64,000 nt of DNA, taken from assembly GCF_030813515.1 (NCBI RefSeq), contig NZ_JAUSUK010000001.1:1240001-1304000 (forward strand), given 5' to 3'. Shown here piece by piece: positions 20,726 through 30,116 of the stretch (position 1 is the first letter of the stretch; each line of letters opens with the position of its first letter). The position numbers and the translations under genes are program-made. This DNA is from Rhodopseudomonas julia (GTDB lineage Bacteria; Pseudomonadota; Alphaproteobacteria; Rhizobiales; Afifellaceae). Below the pieces are notes generated by a model. It searched no databases, was not told where the DNA came from, and saw nothing but the letters and a program-made list of their open reading frames with translations.

Positions 20726-22309
20726 TCAAGGCCTGCCTACAGGAATCGGCCGATCCTTGCCTGCCTCAATTTCCTGCAGCACCTGGCTGAATTGCGCGCG
20801 CAATTTGCTCTTTTCGACCTTCCCCATGGTGTTGCGGGGCAGGTCCTCCACGAAAATAAGGGCCTTCGGTTGCTTAAAGCTTGCGAGCTTCTCGGCCAGG
20901 ACGGCACTCAGCTTCTCCGCTTCGGGCGCTTTCCCCGGCGCGGGAACGACGAGCGCGATCACCGCCTCCCCGAAATCGGGATGCGGAACCCCGATGACTG
21001 CTGACTCCAAAACGCCGGCGCAGGCATCGAGGACAATTTCGATCTCCTTCGGATAGATGTTCAGACCGCCGGAAATGATCAGGTCCTTGGCCCGCCCGAC
21101 GATGTGAACATAGCCCGCTTCGTCGATCAGGCCGAGATCTCCGGTGCGAAACCACCCATCATGGAATTCCTCCGCCGTCTTCTCCGGCATGCGCCAATAG
21201 CCCATGAAGACGTTCGGTCCTTTCACCTCGATGACGCCGATCTCGCTCATCTTCTTCGGCGAACCCGTTTCCGGATCGGCGATGCGAAGATCGACGCCTG
21301 GCAAGGGCAGGCCGACCGTTCCAGGTCGGCGATCGCCCACATAAGGGTTCGACGTGTTCATGCTCGTTTCCGTCATACCGTAGCGTTCCAAGACGGCATG
21401 GCCGGTCCGTTCGAGAAAGGCAGCATGGGTTGCAGGCAGGAGGGGTGCGGAACCGGAAATGAAAAGTCGTACTTCCTGCACCAGTTTGTGCACAAGGCGC
21501 GGATCGTCAAGAAGACGGGTGTAAAAAGTCGGCACCCCCATCATCACCGTGGCTTGCGGCAGGGCCTCGATCACCAGGTCGAGATCGAAGCGGGGCAGGA
21601 AAATCATCGACGCCCCGGCGGCAAGAACGACATTGCACGCCGTGAAAAGACCGTGAGTGTGGAAGACCGGCAGCGCGTGGAGAAGGACGTCATCTTCCGA
21701 AAACTGCCAAAGGTCCGTCAAGGTGAGGGCGTTGGAGACGAGGTTGTCGTGGCTCAGCATCGCGCCCTTGGAACGGCCGGTCGTGCCGGAGGTGTAGAGG
21801 ATCGCAGCGAGGTCGTCGTCGGCCCGCGCCACCGTCTTGAATTGATCGCCGGCCGAAACACCGAGGCGATCGAGACTGCCTGAGGCTTTTTCGCGCTTCT
21901 TGCGCACACCGAGCGTCTCAAGCCGTGCCCCGGCTTCTTCCGCGACCGGTGAGAGGATCTCCGCTTTAGCGGGATCGCAGACGAAGAGTGCCGGCTCGGC
22001 ATCTTTCAGAAAATACGCGACCTCGGCCGGCGTATAGGCGGTGTTGAGGGGCAGGAAGACGGCCCCGGCGCGAACGGTCCCGAGATAGAGAAGCACCGCC
22101 TCAATGCTCTTTTCGACCTGCACAGCGACTCGGTCGCCGGGCTTCACCCCAAGTTTGACGAGCGCATTGGCAAAGCGGGCGGAGCCGTTTTCCACGTCGG
22201 CATATGTCAGCCTTCGCCCGTCCGTCAGGCGCGCAAAGGGCGCGGCTTTGATCGCGGCGGGAAAAAGGGCGGCGAGACGGGTATAGAGATTGCGATCCAT
22301 GACCGCCAT
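20726..22309 (-). CDS. matB: Malonyl-CoA synthetase (MatB-type acyl-CoA ligase)
   Basis: ANL-superfamily adenylating enzyme (527 aa) most like malonate-CoA ligase, which makes malonyl-CoA from malonate, ATP and CoA. P-loop ILYTSGTTGRSKGAMLSH, A5 motif ERYGMTETSMNTSNPY, A7 WFRTGDLG and the catalytic Lys in PRNTMGKVEK are present. The MatB-like segment YGMTETSMNTSNPYVG supports the malonate assignment; methylmalonate is also possible. An ATG three codons further in (22300) is an alternative start; neither has a clear ribosome binding site. The gene upstream encodes a TRAP-type binding protein, which fits dicarboxylate uptake and activation. Confidence 0.87.
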   Translation of the reverse strand: MAVMDRNLYTRLAALFPAAIKAAPFARLTDGRRLTYADVENGSARFANALVKLGVKPGDRVAVQVEKSIEAVLLYLGTVRAGAVFLPLNTAYTPAEVAYFLKDAEPALFVCDPAKAEILSPVAEEAGARLETLGVRKKREKASGSLDRLGVSAGDQFKTVARADDDLAAILYTSGTTGRSKGAMLSHDNLVSNALTLTDLWQFSEDDVLLHALPVFHTHGLFTACNVVLAAGASMIFLPRFDLDLVIEALPQATVMMGVPTFYTRLLDDPRLVHKLVQEVRLFISGSAPLLPATHAAFLERTGHAVLERYGMTETSMNTSNPYVGDRRPGTVGLPLPGVDLRIADPETGSPKKMSEIGVIEVKGPNVFMGYWRMPEKTAEEFHDGWFRTGDLGLIDEAGYVHIVGRAKDLIISGGLNIYPKEIEIVLDACAGVLESAVIGVPHPDFGEAVIALVVPAPGKAPEAEKLSAVLAEKLASFKQPKALIFVEDLPRNTMGKVEKSKLRAQFSQVLQEIEAGKDRPIPVGRP

Positions 22310-22366
22310 TCAGGCAGCTCACACGTTTTTGAACAAGAGGTGGCGCGGCCGCAGGCACAAAGACCT

Positions 22367-23404
22367 TCAATCGCCCGTGATCGCCTCAGCAAGAAGACGC
22401 TTGCCGTCCTTCACGTCGCGCGCGAAATCGCGCCAGCTCGATTCCACTGCGACGGCCAGCCATTGGTCAAGCGCGGAGCGCGGCATCTCTTCCACCTCAG
22501 CGCCCGCCTTCCGATACATCTGCACCAGCCGGTCGTCCTGGGCGCGGGATTCCCGCGCAGCCCAGGCCGTGACTTTTTCGCCCGCCGCTTTGAGAGCGGC
22601 GCGTTCGTCCTCACTCAATGCTTCCCAGCTCGGGCGCGCGATGACGATCGGCTCGTAGCTGAACCAGAGAGCGTCGCTGCCGGGCGCCGTCAGACATTTG
22701 GCGGCACGCGCCAGTTCGGGGTCGGCAAGGACGGAGGATGAGGCAAGCGCGCCATCGATGACCCCGCCCGCAAGGGCTGCAGCGAGACGTGCACGCGGCG
22801 CCCGCGCCACCGACGCTCCGGATTTCGTCAGGACGGTGCGCAGAGGCTCGCCCTCGGCATGCAGGGTCTTGCCGCTCGTCGATGGCGGCCCTTCAAGACA
22901 GGCCCCGGAGGAGACGAAACCGCCGGCAAGCCAGGCATCGGCGAGAACGATCATGCCAGCATTGTCGAGATGGGTCTTGAGGTCGGCCATGAAGGCCGAC
23001 CGGGCAAGGGCGTCCGCATCGGCATGCCGGCGCGCCAGACCGGGCATCGACGCCGCCCCGAAAATTGGATCAGAAGAGGTGGCCGCAGCGAGCGGCAGAG
23101 CCGCGACATCGACGCGGCCGGTCGCGAGCCGGTCCCAGAGAGCCTCGGGCTCGAAGGCTTCGGCCTTCGAACCTCCCGACAGACGGCTCAAGACGAGGTC
23201 GGCCTTCTCTTCGCCGAGCGCATGTTCGAGTTCGTCGATCATCGCGCCAGAGAAGCTCTCCGCACCGCCCGCCGTCACCTGCCCGGTGCGGAGCATGGCT
23301 GCGGTTGCCGGGAATTCTGAAGCAATGAGGCAAGCGAGGCTCAAAACGGCCACGAGGGCGTGGCGAGCTCGCAGATTTGGCGCAAAGGTTCTTTGAAAAG
23401 GCAT
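22367..23404 (-). CDS. TRAP-type transporter substrate-binding protein (DctP family)
   Basis: Periplasmic binding protein of 345 aa. The N-terminus MPFQRTFAPNLRARHALVAV plus LSLACLIASEFPATAA is a signal peptide with likely cleavage after ATAA. The mature part resembles DctP/TRAP receptors, including the region WFSYEPIVIARPSWEALSED and the C-terminal long helices; similarity is moderate. The ATG at 23404 has GGAG five bases upstream, and the preceding TTG is ignored. It is followed by matB on the same strand, so malonate or another dicarboxylate is a plausible ligand. The DctQ and DctM membrane subunits are not adjacent, so it is an orphan receptor in this window. Confidence 0.75.
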   Translation of the reverse strand: MPFQRTFAPNLRARHALVAVLSLACLIASEFPATAAMLRTGQVTAGGAESFSGAMIDELEHALGEEKADLVLSRLSGGSKAEAFEPEALWDRLATGRVDVAALPLAAATSSDPIFGAASMPGLARRHADADALARSAFMADLKTHLDNAGMIVLADAWLAGGFVSSGACLEGPPSTSGKTLHAEGEPLRTVLTKSGASVARAPRARLAAALAGGVIDGALASSSVLADPELARAAKCLTAPGSDALWFSYEPIVIARPSWEALSEDERAALKAAGEKVTAWAARESRAQDDRLVQMYRKAGAEVEEMPRSALDQWLAVAVESSWRDFARDVKDGKRLLAEAITGD

Positions 23405-23524
23405 CAAGGCTCCAGCCAGGCTAAGCTCGACCGCCCCACCCTCTCGGGTTCTGGCGCTGGAATCGGCCGGCGATGGGTATGAAAACGCACCGTCCGCGGG
23501 GAATTGGACGATTGAAGGGCGAGT

Positions 23525-23540
23525 GCGGGGAAAGCCCCGC
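23525..23540. other. Hairpin GCGGGG-AAAG-CCCCGC in lnt/TRAP divergent region
   Basis: A 6-bp GC-only perfect inverted repeat with an AAAG loop, 63 bases upstream of lnt. The divergent genes mean it could be an operator or a leader hairpin. No T-run of terminator length follows. Confidence 0.4.
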
Positions 23541-23602
23541 TTGATTTCGCGTCTCTTAGGCCGTCATCTCGCCGACGCACCGGCAAGCGATTCGAGTTGC
23601 AC

Positions 23603-25225
23603 ATGAATAGGTTCGCTCAGGCGATCATTCTTTCATGGGGGTGGCGCCGGCGGGGCATCGCTTTTTCGGCCGGAGCGGTTTCGGCCCTCGCGCAAGCGCC
23701 CTTCTTTCTGTTCCCGCTCCTGTGGCTGACGCTGCCGGTTCTCGTGCTTCTTATCGATGGCGCGGTCTCGTCGCGGTTTTCTGGCCGCACCGGACGCTCG
23801 ATGGCGGCTTTCGGGACCGGATGGTGGTTCGGCTTCGGCTATTTCCTCGCCGGACTTTGGTGGGTCGGATCGGCCTTTCTCGTGGAGGCGGATCAGTTCG
23901 GCTGGCTGATGCCCTTCGCGGTCGTCCTTCTGCCCGCCGGCCTCGCCATCCTCTGGGGTCTCGGGGTCGTGGCGGCGCGGCTTATCTGGTCCGGCAGCGG
24001 CTGGCGGATCTTCGCTCTCGCATTCGGGCTCGGCGGCGCCGAGTGGCTGCGCGGCCATCTCTTCACCGGTTTCCCGTGGAACGCTATCGGTTATGCGCTG
24101 ACGGCCGGCGAAGTGATGATGCAGTCGGCTTCGCTTGCCAATGTCTACGCCTTGAGCTTCCTCGCCGTCGTCATCTTCTCAGCGCCCATCACGCTGCTGA
24201 CTGGAGAACGACGCAGATACGTGGCGCCCCTCCTATCGGTCGCCGTGGTTCTGGCGCTCGCGGCTTACGGGCTTTCGCGTCTCGGGTCCGCCTCAGATGC
24301 GACCGTGCCAGACATCAATCTCCGCATCGTCCAGCCTGCCGTCGACCAAGCGCAGAAATGGCTGCCGGAGAACCGGAATCGCGTGTTTCAGGATTATCTG
24401 ACGCTCAGTGCCGAAGCCGGCCGCCATCCTCTCGATGGGGAAACGCTGGTGGTCTGGCCGGAAACCGCCCTGCCCTTCATCCTGACGGACGAGCCCGGCG
24501 CACTCGCCGCCATCGGCCGGCTCCTGCCGCAAGGCGCGCATCTCGTCACCGGAGCGGCGCGGCTCGAAAATGAACCGGACGGCAGCCGCCGCGTGTTCAA
24601 CTCGATCTACCTCATCGACAGCGACGGAACGATCGTCGGATCGTACGATAAGGTGCATTTAGTACCGTTCGGAGAGTACCTTCCGCTGCAAGATTTGCTC
24701 GATCGCATCGGGCTTCAGCAGCTGTCTTTGCTCGGCGGCGGGTTCTCATCCGGCACGCGTCGGCGCACCCTCACGCTGCCGTCAGCACCGCCCTTCGTCC
24801 CCCTGATTTGTTACGAAATTATCTTTCCTGGTGAGATTCTCGTCGACGACGGTAGCCGCCCAGGTTTCATCTTGAACGTCACCAACGACGCCTGGTTCGG
24901 ACATACGCCAGGGCCCTATCAGCATCTCCATCAGGCACGAGTTCGCGCTGTGGAAGAGGGCTTACCGGTGGTGAGAGCCGCCAATACCGGCATTTCGGCG
25001 ATCATCGACTCCTACGGCCGCATCAGGGTGAGCGCAAAGCTCGGCACTAAGACTTTCATCGATGGCGGCCTTCCTGAAGCCGCTGAAATTCCCATGGCTG
25101 CACGCTGGGGTGGCATATTTACGTTAATTCACTTGTTAATCTGTTTTTCAGCCGGATTTTGGGCCCTGAGGCGAGAAAACGTGCCCGTACCATTGACTCC
25201 CGGGGCCTCCAGGCAGAAACGGTGA
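23603..25225 (+). CDS. lnt: Apolipoprotein N-acyltransferase Lnt
   Basis: Integral inner-membrane enzyme (540 aa) that N-acylates the cysteine of lipoproteins. About six hydrophobic segments cover residues 20-230, followed by a periplasmic nitrilase-fold domain. The catalytic triad is visible: Glu287 in VVWPETALPF, Lys350 in YDKVHLVPFGEY and Cys403 in PLICYEIIFPG. A last membrane helix lies near residues 500-525. The ATG at 23603 is chosen over a TTG two codons upstream. An XRE regulator follows 93 bases downstream, a pairing also seen in rhizobia, although there metK and trmB come next. Confidence 0.96.
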   Translation: MNRFAQAIILSWGWRRRGIAFSAGAVSALAQAPFFLFPLLWLTLPVLVLLIDGAVSSRFSGRTGRSMAAFGTGWWFGFGYFLAGLWWVGSAFLVEADQFGWLMPFAVVLLPAGLAILWGLGVVAARLIWSGSGWRIFALAFGLGGAEWLRGHLFTGFPWNAIGYALTAGEVMMQSASLANVYALSFLAVVIFSAPITLLTGERRRYVAPLLSVAVVLALAAYGLSRLGSASDATVPDINLRIVQPAVDQAQKWLPENRNRVFQDYLTLSAEAGRHPLDGETLVVWPETALPFILTDEPGALAAIGRLLPQGAHLVTGAARLENEPDGSRRVFNSIYLIDSDGTIVGSYDKVHLVPFGEYLPLQDLLDRIGLQQLSLLGGGFSSGTRRRTLTLPSAPPFVPLICYEIIFPGEILVDDGSRPGFILNVTNDAWFGHTPGPYQHLHQARVRAVEEGLPVVRAANTGISAIIDSYGRIRVSAKLGTKTFIDGGLPEAAEIPMAARWGGIFTLIHLLICFSAGFWALRRENVPVPLTPGASRQKR

Positions 25226-25318
25226 CCCTAGGTTACCAAGTGATCGGACGCCACGAACCGACCCAATCGCGGGCATGATCGGCCCAAGAAAAATTGGCCG
25301 TAGCGTGTAAGGAAAAAC

Positions 25319-25747
25319 ATGAACGAAAAGCGGAAGCCGAAGTCGCCGGACGAAATCGACGCTCACATCGGCAGGCAGGTCCGGATGCGCCGTAAGATGG
25401 CCGGGCTGTCTCAAGAGAAGCTTGGCGAGCAGCTCGGCGTCACGTTCCAGCAAATACAGAAATACGAAAAAGGTGCAAACCGCATCGCGGCCAGCCGACT
25501 CTTCCAGATCGCTGAAGTTCTTGGCAGTCCCTTGTCTTATTTCCTGCCTGACAATTCAGGGAATGGCAGCGAGGAAGGTTTCGCAGAGCGCCAGACGGCC
25601 TTCGTGATGGACTTCGTCTCAACAGCCGAAGGCGTGGAACTGAACCGTTCCTTCACGCACATCAAAAGCAGCAAGGTTCGCCGCCGCCTGATCGAACTGG
25701 TTTCTGAAATCGCGCGCGACCAAACGGACGACCCAGGCCAGGCATAG
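25319..25747 (+). CDS. XRE-family transcriptional regulator (short, rhizobial PhrR/PraR type)
   Basis: Helix-turn-helix protein of 142 aa. Residues about 15-75 form an HTH_XRE domain: IGRQVRMRRKMAGLSQEKLG is the first half, followed by VTFQQIQKYEKGANRIAASR. The C-terminal 60 residues are polar and end in the conserved-looking RRRLIELVSEIARDQ. The order lnt-XRE matches the rhizobial locus encoding PhrR/PraR-like regulators, which affect stress response, surface and quorum-sensing genes; the function here is inferred from that. The neighbour downstream is convergent. Confidence 0.88.
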   Translation: MNEKRKPKSPDEIDAHIGRQVRMRRKMAGLSQEKLGEQLGVTFQQIQKYEKGANRIAASRLFQIAEVLGSPLSYFLPDNSGNGSEEGFAERQTAFVMDFVSTAEGVELNRSFTHIKSSKVRRRLIELVSEIARDQTDDPGQA

Positions 25748-25824
25748 CTGGCGGGCGAGGCCACAACCGGCGATCTGCATCCCACCTTCTCAGGTTTTAT
25801 CGCCGAAACCAGCGTGACGGCCGC

Positions 25825-26571
25825 TCACGACGTCTGGGCAACCGCTCGACCGATGCGGTGAAGCTCGGCGCCATGACGGCGCAGCCATCTGCGCGCTTCT
25901 TCGTAGCCGGGATAGAGTTCGCCCACGAGACGCCAGAAGCGCGGCGAGTGATTCATTTCGCGCAGATGGGCGACTTCATGGGCCGCGACATATTGCAGCA
26001 CATGCGGCGGCGCGAGAACGAGCCGCCAGGAAAACGACAGCGTCCCCGTCGATGAACAGGAGCCCCAGCGACTCCTGGTGTCGCGCACGGCGATGCGTCG
26101 GTGCCGGACGCCCAGCACGTCGCAATAGGCGCCAACCGCCTCACTCAGGTCACGACGCGCCTGACGCTTCAGCCAATCGGAGAGACGCCGCTCCAGATGG
26201 CGCGGATCGCCCGGAACGACGACGGCGCGCCCTTCTTCCATATCCAAAATGCGGACGAGACCGCGTGACGGATCCGTCTTGATGAGGCATTGTTCTCCCC
26301 GCAGCGAAAAGTACGTCCCCGGCACAAATGGGGCTCCACCCTCATGCGCCCGCATCCGCTCGGCAAGCCAGTCGCGGTGGCCGGCCAGAAAGCTCTCTCC
26401 CGCAGAGAGCGGCACAAAGGCAGGCAGCGTCAAAAGCGGTTCACCCGTCGCCGCGTCGAGACGCAGGATCATGCGCCGGGCCCGGCTCGAGCGGCGTACC
26501 TTCACGGCAAGCTCGCTCTCCTGAAAGGCAAGACGACAGGTTTCGGGGGTTTTGCGGCGGGAGAATCGCAT
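25825..26571 (-). CDS. YgjP-like zinc metallopeptidase (DUF45 / WLM-related)
   Basis: Predicted cytosolic metallohydrolase of 248 aa. The zinc motif HEVAHLREMNH (His198, Glu199, His202, with His208) sits in the second half, preceded by SRWGSCSSTGTLSFSWRL, which is the diagnostic DUF45/YgjP block. YgjP-family proteins lack a well-defined physiological substrate. The ATG at 26571 is chosen because the N-terminal 63 residues of the longer frame are low-complexity and Arg-rich; no good ribosome binding site precedes it. It converges with the XRE gene and is about 200 bases downstream of the DUF2852 gene on the same strand. Confidence 0.85.
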   Translation of the reverse strand: MRFSRRKTPETCRLAFQESELAVKVRRSSRARRMILRLDAATGEPLLTLPAFVPLSAGESFLAGHRDWLAERMRAHEGGAPFVPGTYFSLRGEQCLIKTDPSRGLVRILDMEEGRAVVVPGDPRHLERRLSDWLKRQARRDLSEAVGAYCDVLGVRHRRIAVRDTRSRWGSCSSTGTLSFSWRLVLAPPHVLQYVAAHEVAHLREMNHSPRFWRLVGELYPGYEEARRWLRRHGAELHRIGRAVAQTS

Positions 26572-26723
26572 AGCAGGCACTATGCCTCGTCTTCTGGCCC
26601 GGCCAAAGCCATTGCTCCAGTGGCGCGCAGACTTCGCTGAGCCGGCTGATCCCGATTGGTCGAATGCCGCCGCGGGGCTGACATCTCGACCGTAGAGACC
26701 ATCGTCGAAACAGCCCCGACAAC

Positions 26724-26749
26724 GACAAACGGGGCCTTGTGGGCCCCGC
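26724..26749 (-). terminator. Rho-independent terminator after DUF2852 gene
   Basis: Reading the minus strand: CGGGGCC, loop CACAA, GGCCCCG, then UUUGU. It lies 25 bases beyond the DUF2852 stop and separates it from the metallopeptidase gene. Confidence 0.75.
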
Positions 26750-26773
26750 TGTCTTCGCAATCAGGCTGGGATC

Positions 26774-27205
26774 TTAGAACGCGCGCTGCGCTCCCTCGTC
26801 CGTACGCCGGCGGTACTCGGCCATGAAGCGATCGAACTCTTCCTTGTCCTTCGCCCGCCGCAATTCCTTGACGAAGCCTTCGAACTCGCTGCGCATACCT
26901 TCGATCTTGCGGCGCTCTTCCTCGAGCCGCTCCAACTCGCGGGTGCGATACTCGTCGAAGGCGATATTGCCGGTGTCGCCGACACCAAATCCGGCTTGGC
27001 GTGTGATGCCGCCGAACTGGCTGCGGAATTGATTGCGCATGTCCTGTCCGAACCGGACCAATTCCTGGCCCCAGATCATCCAGGCCAGCATGGCAAGGCC
27101 CAGCGGCCAGAACAGAGCAAAACCGATCACCATTAGAAGAATGTTCAGTGGTGACCAGCGACCCCGAGTCGAACAGGCCCGATTGGCAGTAACAGTTTGG
27201 TTCAT
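26774..27205 (-). CDS. DUF2852 membrane protein
   Basis: Small inner-membrane protein of 143 aa with one strong hydrophobic stretch at about 20-45 (NILLMVIGFALFWPLGLAML). A polar, charged C-terminal half follows, rich in Glu, Arg and Lys, predicted as a long helix or coiled coil (EYRTRELERLEEERRKIEGM). The family is largely confined to alphaproteobacteria, and no function is known to me. The ATG at 27205 has GAGGGGAG seven bases upstream. It is apparently monocistronic, with its own terminator downstream. Confidence 0.85.
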   Translation of the reverse strand: MNQTVTANRACSTRGRWSPLNILLMVIGFALFWPLGLAMLAWMIWGQELVRFGQDMRNQFRSQFGGITRQAGFGVGDTGNIAFDEYRTRELERLEEERRKIEGMRSEFEGFVKELRRAKDKEEFDRFMAEYRRRTDEGAQRAF

Positions 27206-27377
27206 CGAACTCCCCTCAAGCAGTGGATGAACTGGAGATGGGGAGCGCAAAATCGGGATTCAAGAAAAACCGGACGCCAGCCGCCACAACCGGCTTTCGG
27301 TCTCTCACGACAACGACGGCCGCATCCCGACGGTCAAGTGCTTCAAGAACGCGGCACCAGCGAACGGAAAAGCCCGC

Positions 27378-28949
27378 TCAGTGCCGTATTTCAGTGGCCA
27401 TGCCCATCATACGTCGCGCCTGCGCCACCCAACTCTCGAGCGCCTCGCCGGCGTGTGGCGACATCTCCCCTTGCAAGGCTTCCATCGCCTCGCTCGTCAT
27501 CTCGGCAAGCTGGCTCACCTGGAAGATGCCGAACTCGTTGAGGCTGTCGGCCGCCGCCGGGCCGAGTCCAACGATTTCGGTCAGGTCTGTCGCCACCGCG
27601 GGCAGATTGTCTACGGCAAGCGCCGAGAAGCCCATCGCGTCGGCAAAACGCGCATGATAATCCTCGCGCGGATTGCTGCGCACGGCCTCCGCCGCCCCGT
27701 TCAGGGGCTTGGCATCCTCACGCGCGAAACGGCGGATGAAATCTGCGATGACGGGCACGATTTCCTTGCGGAAACGGCTGCCGTTGAAAACACCATAATG
27801 GCCGACCTTCGGCTGCAGGTGATGCTTTTTCATCTCTTCGGGCAGGCTGGAGCACAAGGACTGCGCCGCTTCCGTCTGGCCGACACCCGAAATGTCGTCG
27901 CGCTCGCCTTCCACCGTCAAGAGTGCCGTCTTTTTGATGAGGTCCGGGCGAACCAACCTCCCACGATGGCGCATCTCTCCGCGCGGCAGATCGTGACGGA
28001 TGAACACGGTCTCGACCGTCTGCAGATAAAACTCCGCTGTCAGATCCATGACGGCGAGATACTCGTCATAGAAATCACGGTGCTTTTCGGCACTGTCGCC
28101 GTCACCGTCAACGAGGTGCTGGAAGAACTCGTGGTGGGCACTCACATGCCGGTCGAGGTTCATGCTCATGAAGCCCGAGAGTTGCAGGAAGCCCGGATAA
28201 ACGGCCCGCATGAAGCCCGGATGCGGAAACGGCACGTTCATGATGACGTGGCGGCGGAACCAGTCCACGCTCTTGCCGTCGGCGAACATGTTGACGGCAG
28301 TCGGGTTGCGTCGCGTGTCGATCGGCCCGCCCATCAGCGTCATGGAGGCAGCCTGGCAGGGATCATCGTCTTCCGCCATCACGGCGGCCGCGGCGAGGAC
28401 CGGGACGGACGGCTGGCAAACCGCCATGACATGCGTCCCGGAGCCCAGATGGTGCAGCATCTCGACGATGTAATCGACGAAATCATCGAGATCGAAATGC
28501 CCCTTGGACAGAGGCACCATGCGCGCATCGGTCCAGTCGGTGATGAAGACCTCGTGGAAGGGCAGCATCGCTTCCACAGTGCCGCGCAGCAAAGTGGCGT
28601 AATGGCCAGACATCGGCGCAACGATCAGAAGCTTCGGATCGCGCGGCCGGTCAGATGGCAGATTGCGCTTGAAGTGAAGAAGATCGCAGAAGGGTTTCGA
28701 CCACACCACGCGTTCTTCGATGGCAACGGTCTTGCCGTCGACCTCGACGTCCTTCAGCCCGAACTCGGGCTTGCCGTAGCGGCGCGTCGTCCGTTCAAAC
28801 AACTCCGCCGCTGCGGCGACCGAACGGCCAAACGGCGTCTCTGCGAAGGGGTTGAAAGGGTTCTGGAAGGCGAGCCGGGTCACATCTGCCATCGCGCGCC
28901 ACGGCGCAAGCACGGCGTGATTTAGCTCGTAGAACTGATAGATGCCCAC
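27378..28949 (-). CDS. phaZ: Intracellular polyhydroxybutyrate depolymerase PhaZ with C-terminal HhH domain
   Basis: Alpha/beta-hydrolase that degrades stored PHB. From the GTG at 28949 it is 523 aa. The start GIYQFYELNHAVLAPWRAM matches type-I PhaZ N-termini. The nucleophile region is VCQPSVPVLAA with Cys178 in place of the usual lipase-box Ser, as in Ralstonia-type PhaZ. Typical PhaZ1 proteins end near 410-430 aa. Here about 80 extra residues contain LTEIVGLGPAAADSLNEFGI, a helix-hairpin-helix-like motif, followed by helical MTSEAMEALQGEMS. The extension may help granule binding or protein contacts. A TTG at 29000 would add 17 residues but fits the family poorly. Confidence 0.9.
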   Translation of the reverse strand: MGIYQFYELNHAVLAPWRAMADVTRLAFQNPFNPFAETPFGRSVAAAAELFERTTRRYGKPEFGLKDVEVDGKTVAIEERVVWSKPFCDLLHFKRNLPSDRPRDPKLLIVAPMSGHYATLLRGTVEAMLPFHEVFITDWTDARMVPLSKGHFDLDDFVDYIVEMLHHLGSGTHVMAVCQPSVPVLAAAAVMAEDDDPCQAASMTLMGGPIDTRRNPTAVNMFADGKSVDWFRRHVIMNVPFPHPGFMRAVYPGFLQLSGFMSMNLDRHVSAHHEFFQHLVDGDGDSAEKHRDFYDEYLAVMDLTAEFYLQTVETVFIRHDLPRGEMRHRGRLVRPDLIKKTALLTVEGERDDISGVGQTEAAQSLCSSLPEEMKKHHLQPKVGHYGVFNGSRFRKEIVPVIADFIRRFAREDAKPLNGAAEAVRSNPREDYHARFADAMGFSALAVDNLPAVATDLTEIVGLGPAAADSLNEFGIFQVSQLAEMTSEAMEALQGEMSPHAGEALESWVAQARRMMGMATEIRH

Positions 28950-29090
28950 GTTTCCCGCCTTTTCCTTATCGGAATGGCAGCGCATTCTGGCGCTGCACAA
29001 TAGTCTTCCGCGTTGCAGAATAGGCCGTTTAGGCGCAAACGCAACTGCGGCAGACCCAAAGTCTTCAGGTTGAAAGCTTGCGCGGACCTG

Positions 29091-29891
29091 TTATTCGCCA
29101 AGCTGAAGCAGCGCGCCCGAGCGACGGGCAGAGCGCAAAAAGGCTGCAAAAGCAATGGATGCGGCGGACAAATAAACAAGATTGAGGCCGCCGGCCCACA
29201 ACATCTCGCCGACGTCGAAACGATTCTCCAAAATGAGGGCGCGCATCCCTTCGAAGACATGCGTGGGCGGCAGCGCCAGCGATATGGGCTGCAGCCAGGC
29301 GGGCAGAACCGTCACGGGGTAGTACACACAGGCGAGCGGAAGCAGGAGGAACGAGACGCTCCAAGCGAAACTCTCCGCACCGAGCCCGTTGCGCAGAACG
29401 ATGCCGCAGGCGAGAAGCCCGATCGTCCAACTTGTCATGATGAGATTGGCGAAGAAGGCGGCGAGCGCCAGACCCAGCCCCCACAGATTGAAGCCGAAGA
29501 AGACGATCGCCATCACCGTGACCGGCATCAGCCCGATCAGGAGCCTGATGATGCTCATCACGCCGAGGGCGGCCAGAAGCTCGTACATCCTGAGCGGCGT
29601 CATCATCAGATTGCCGAGGTTGCGCGACCACATCTCCTCCAGGAAGGAGACCGAAAAGCCGATCTGGCCGCGAAACAGGATGTCCCACAAAAGGACGGAG
29701 CCAATGAAGGCCCCGCCAGCGAGCGCGGCAACAGAGGTCTTCTCGGCCAGATAAGTCTGCAAGAAGCCCCACATCAGCATCTGTACGGTCGGCCAGTAGA
29801 CGAGGTCGACGAAGCGGGGCCAGGAGCCTCTGAGAAGATACCAATAGCGCAGAACGAGCGCGAAGATGCGGTTGAGGGAGGCAGAGAGCAT
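29091..29891 (-). CDS. ABC-2 type exporter permease
   Basis: Six-helix ABC-2 family permease (266 aa). Hydrophobic segments are spread from about residue 35 to 255, with AFAAFLRSARR near the C-terminus. The sequence GLLACGIVLRNGLGAESFAW and the N-terminal SWPRFVDLVYWPTVQMLMWG are typical of drug or polysaccharide-type exporters. The ATG at 29891 has AAGGA eight bases upstream. Its partner is probably the ATPase at 30901-31656, but proC on the opposite strand separates the two genes. Substrate unknown. Confidence 0.9.
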   Translation of the reverse strand: MLSASLNRIFALVLRYWYLLRGSWPRFVDLVYWPTVQMLMWGFLQTYLAEKTSVAALAGGAFIGSVLLWDILFRGQIGFSVSFLEEMWSRNLGNLMMTPLRMYELLAALGVMSIIRLLIGLMPVTVMAIVFFGFNLWGLGLALAAFFANLIMTSWTIGLLACGIVLRNGLGAESFAWSVSFLLLPLACVYYPVTVLPAWLQPISLALPPTHVFEGMRALILENRFDVGEMLWAGGLNLVYLSAASIAFAAFLRSARRSGALLQLGE

Positions 29892-30116
29892 CGAGTCGTC
29901 CTTGAGCGTTCCGGCGGCGAAAAGGCTGGGCGAAGCGGCCGCCCGGCAATCGTAGACCCGCCGCCGCAGCGCGAAAAGCCGGCAATAAACCGGAGAAAAA
30001 CGCCGCTGACCGGGTCCCGACCCATCGCGTCGACCCTTTCCTCGCGCCGCCCCCTCCCTTCGGCGACCATCATTGCCTAAGGTCCTCGCCGACAAATTCA
30101 GCGAAGAGGAAGCCTC

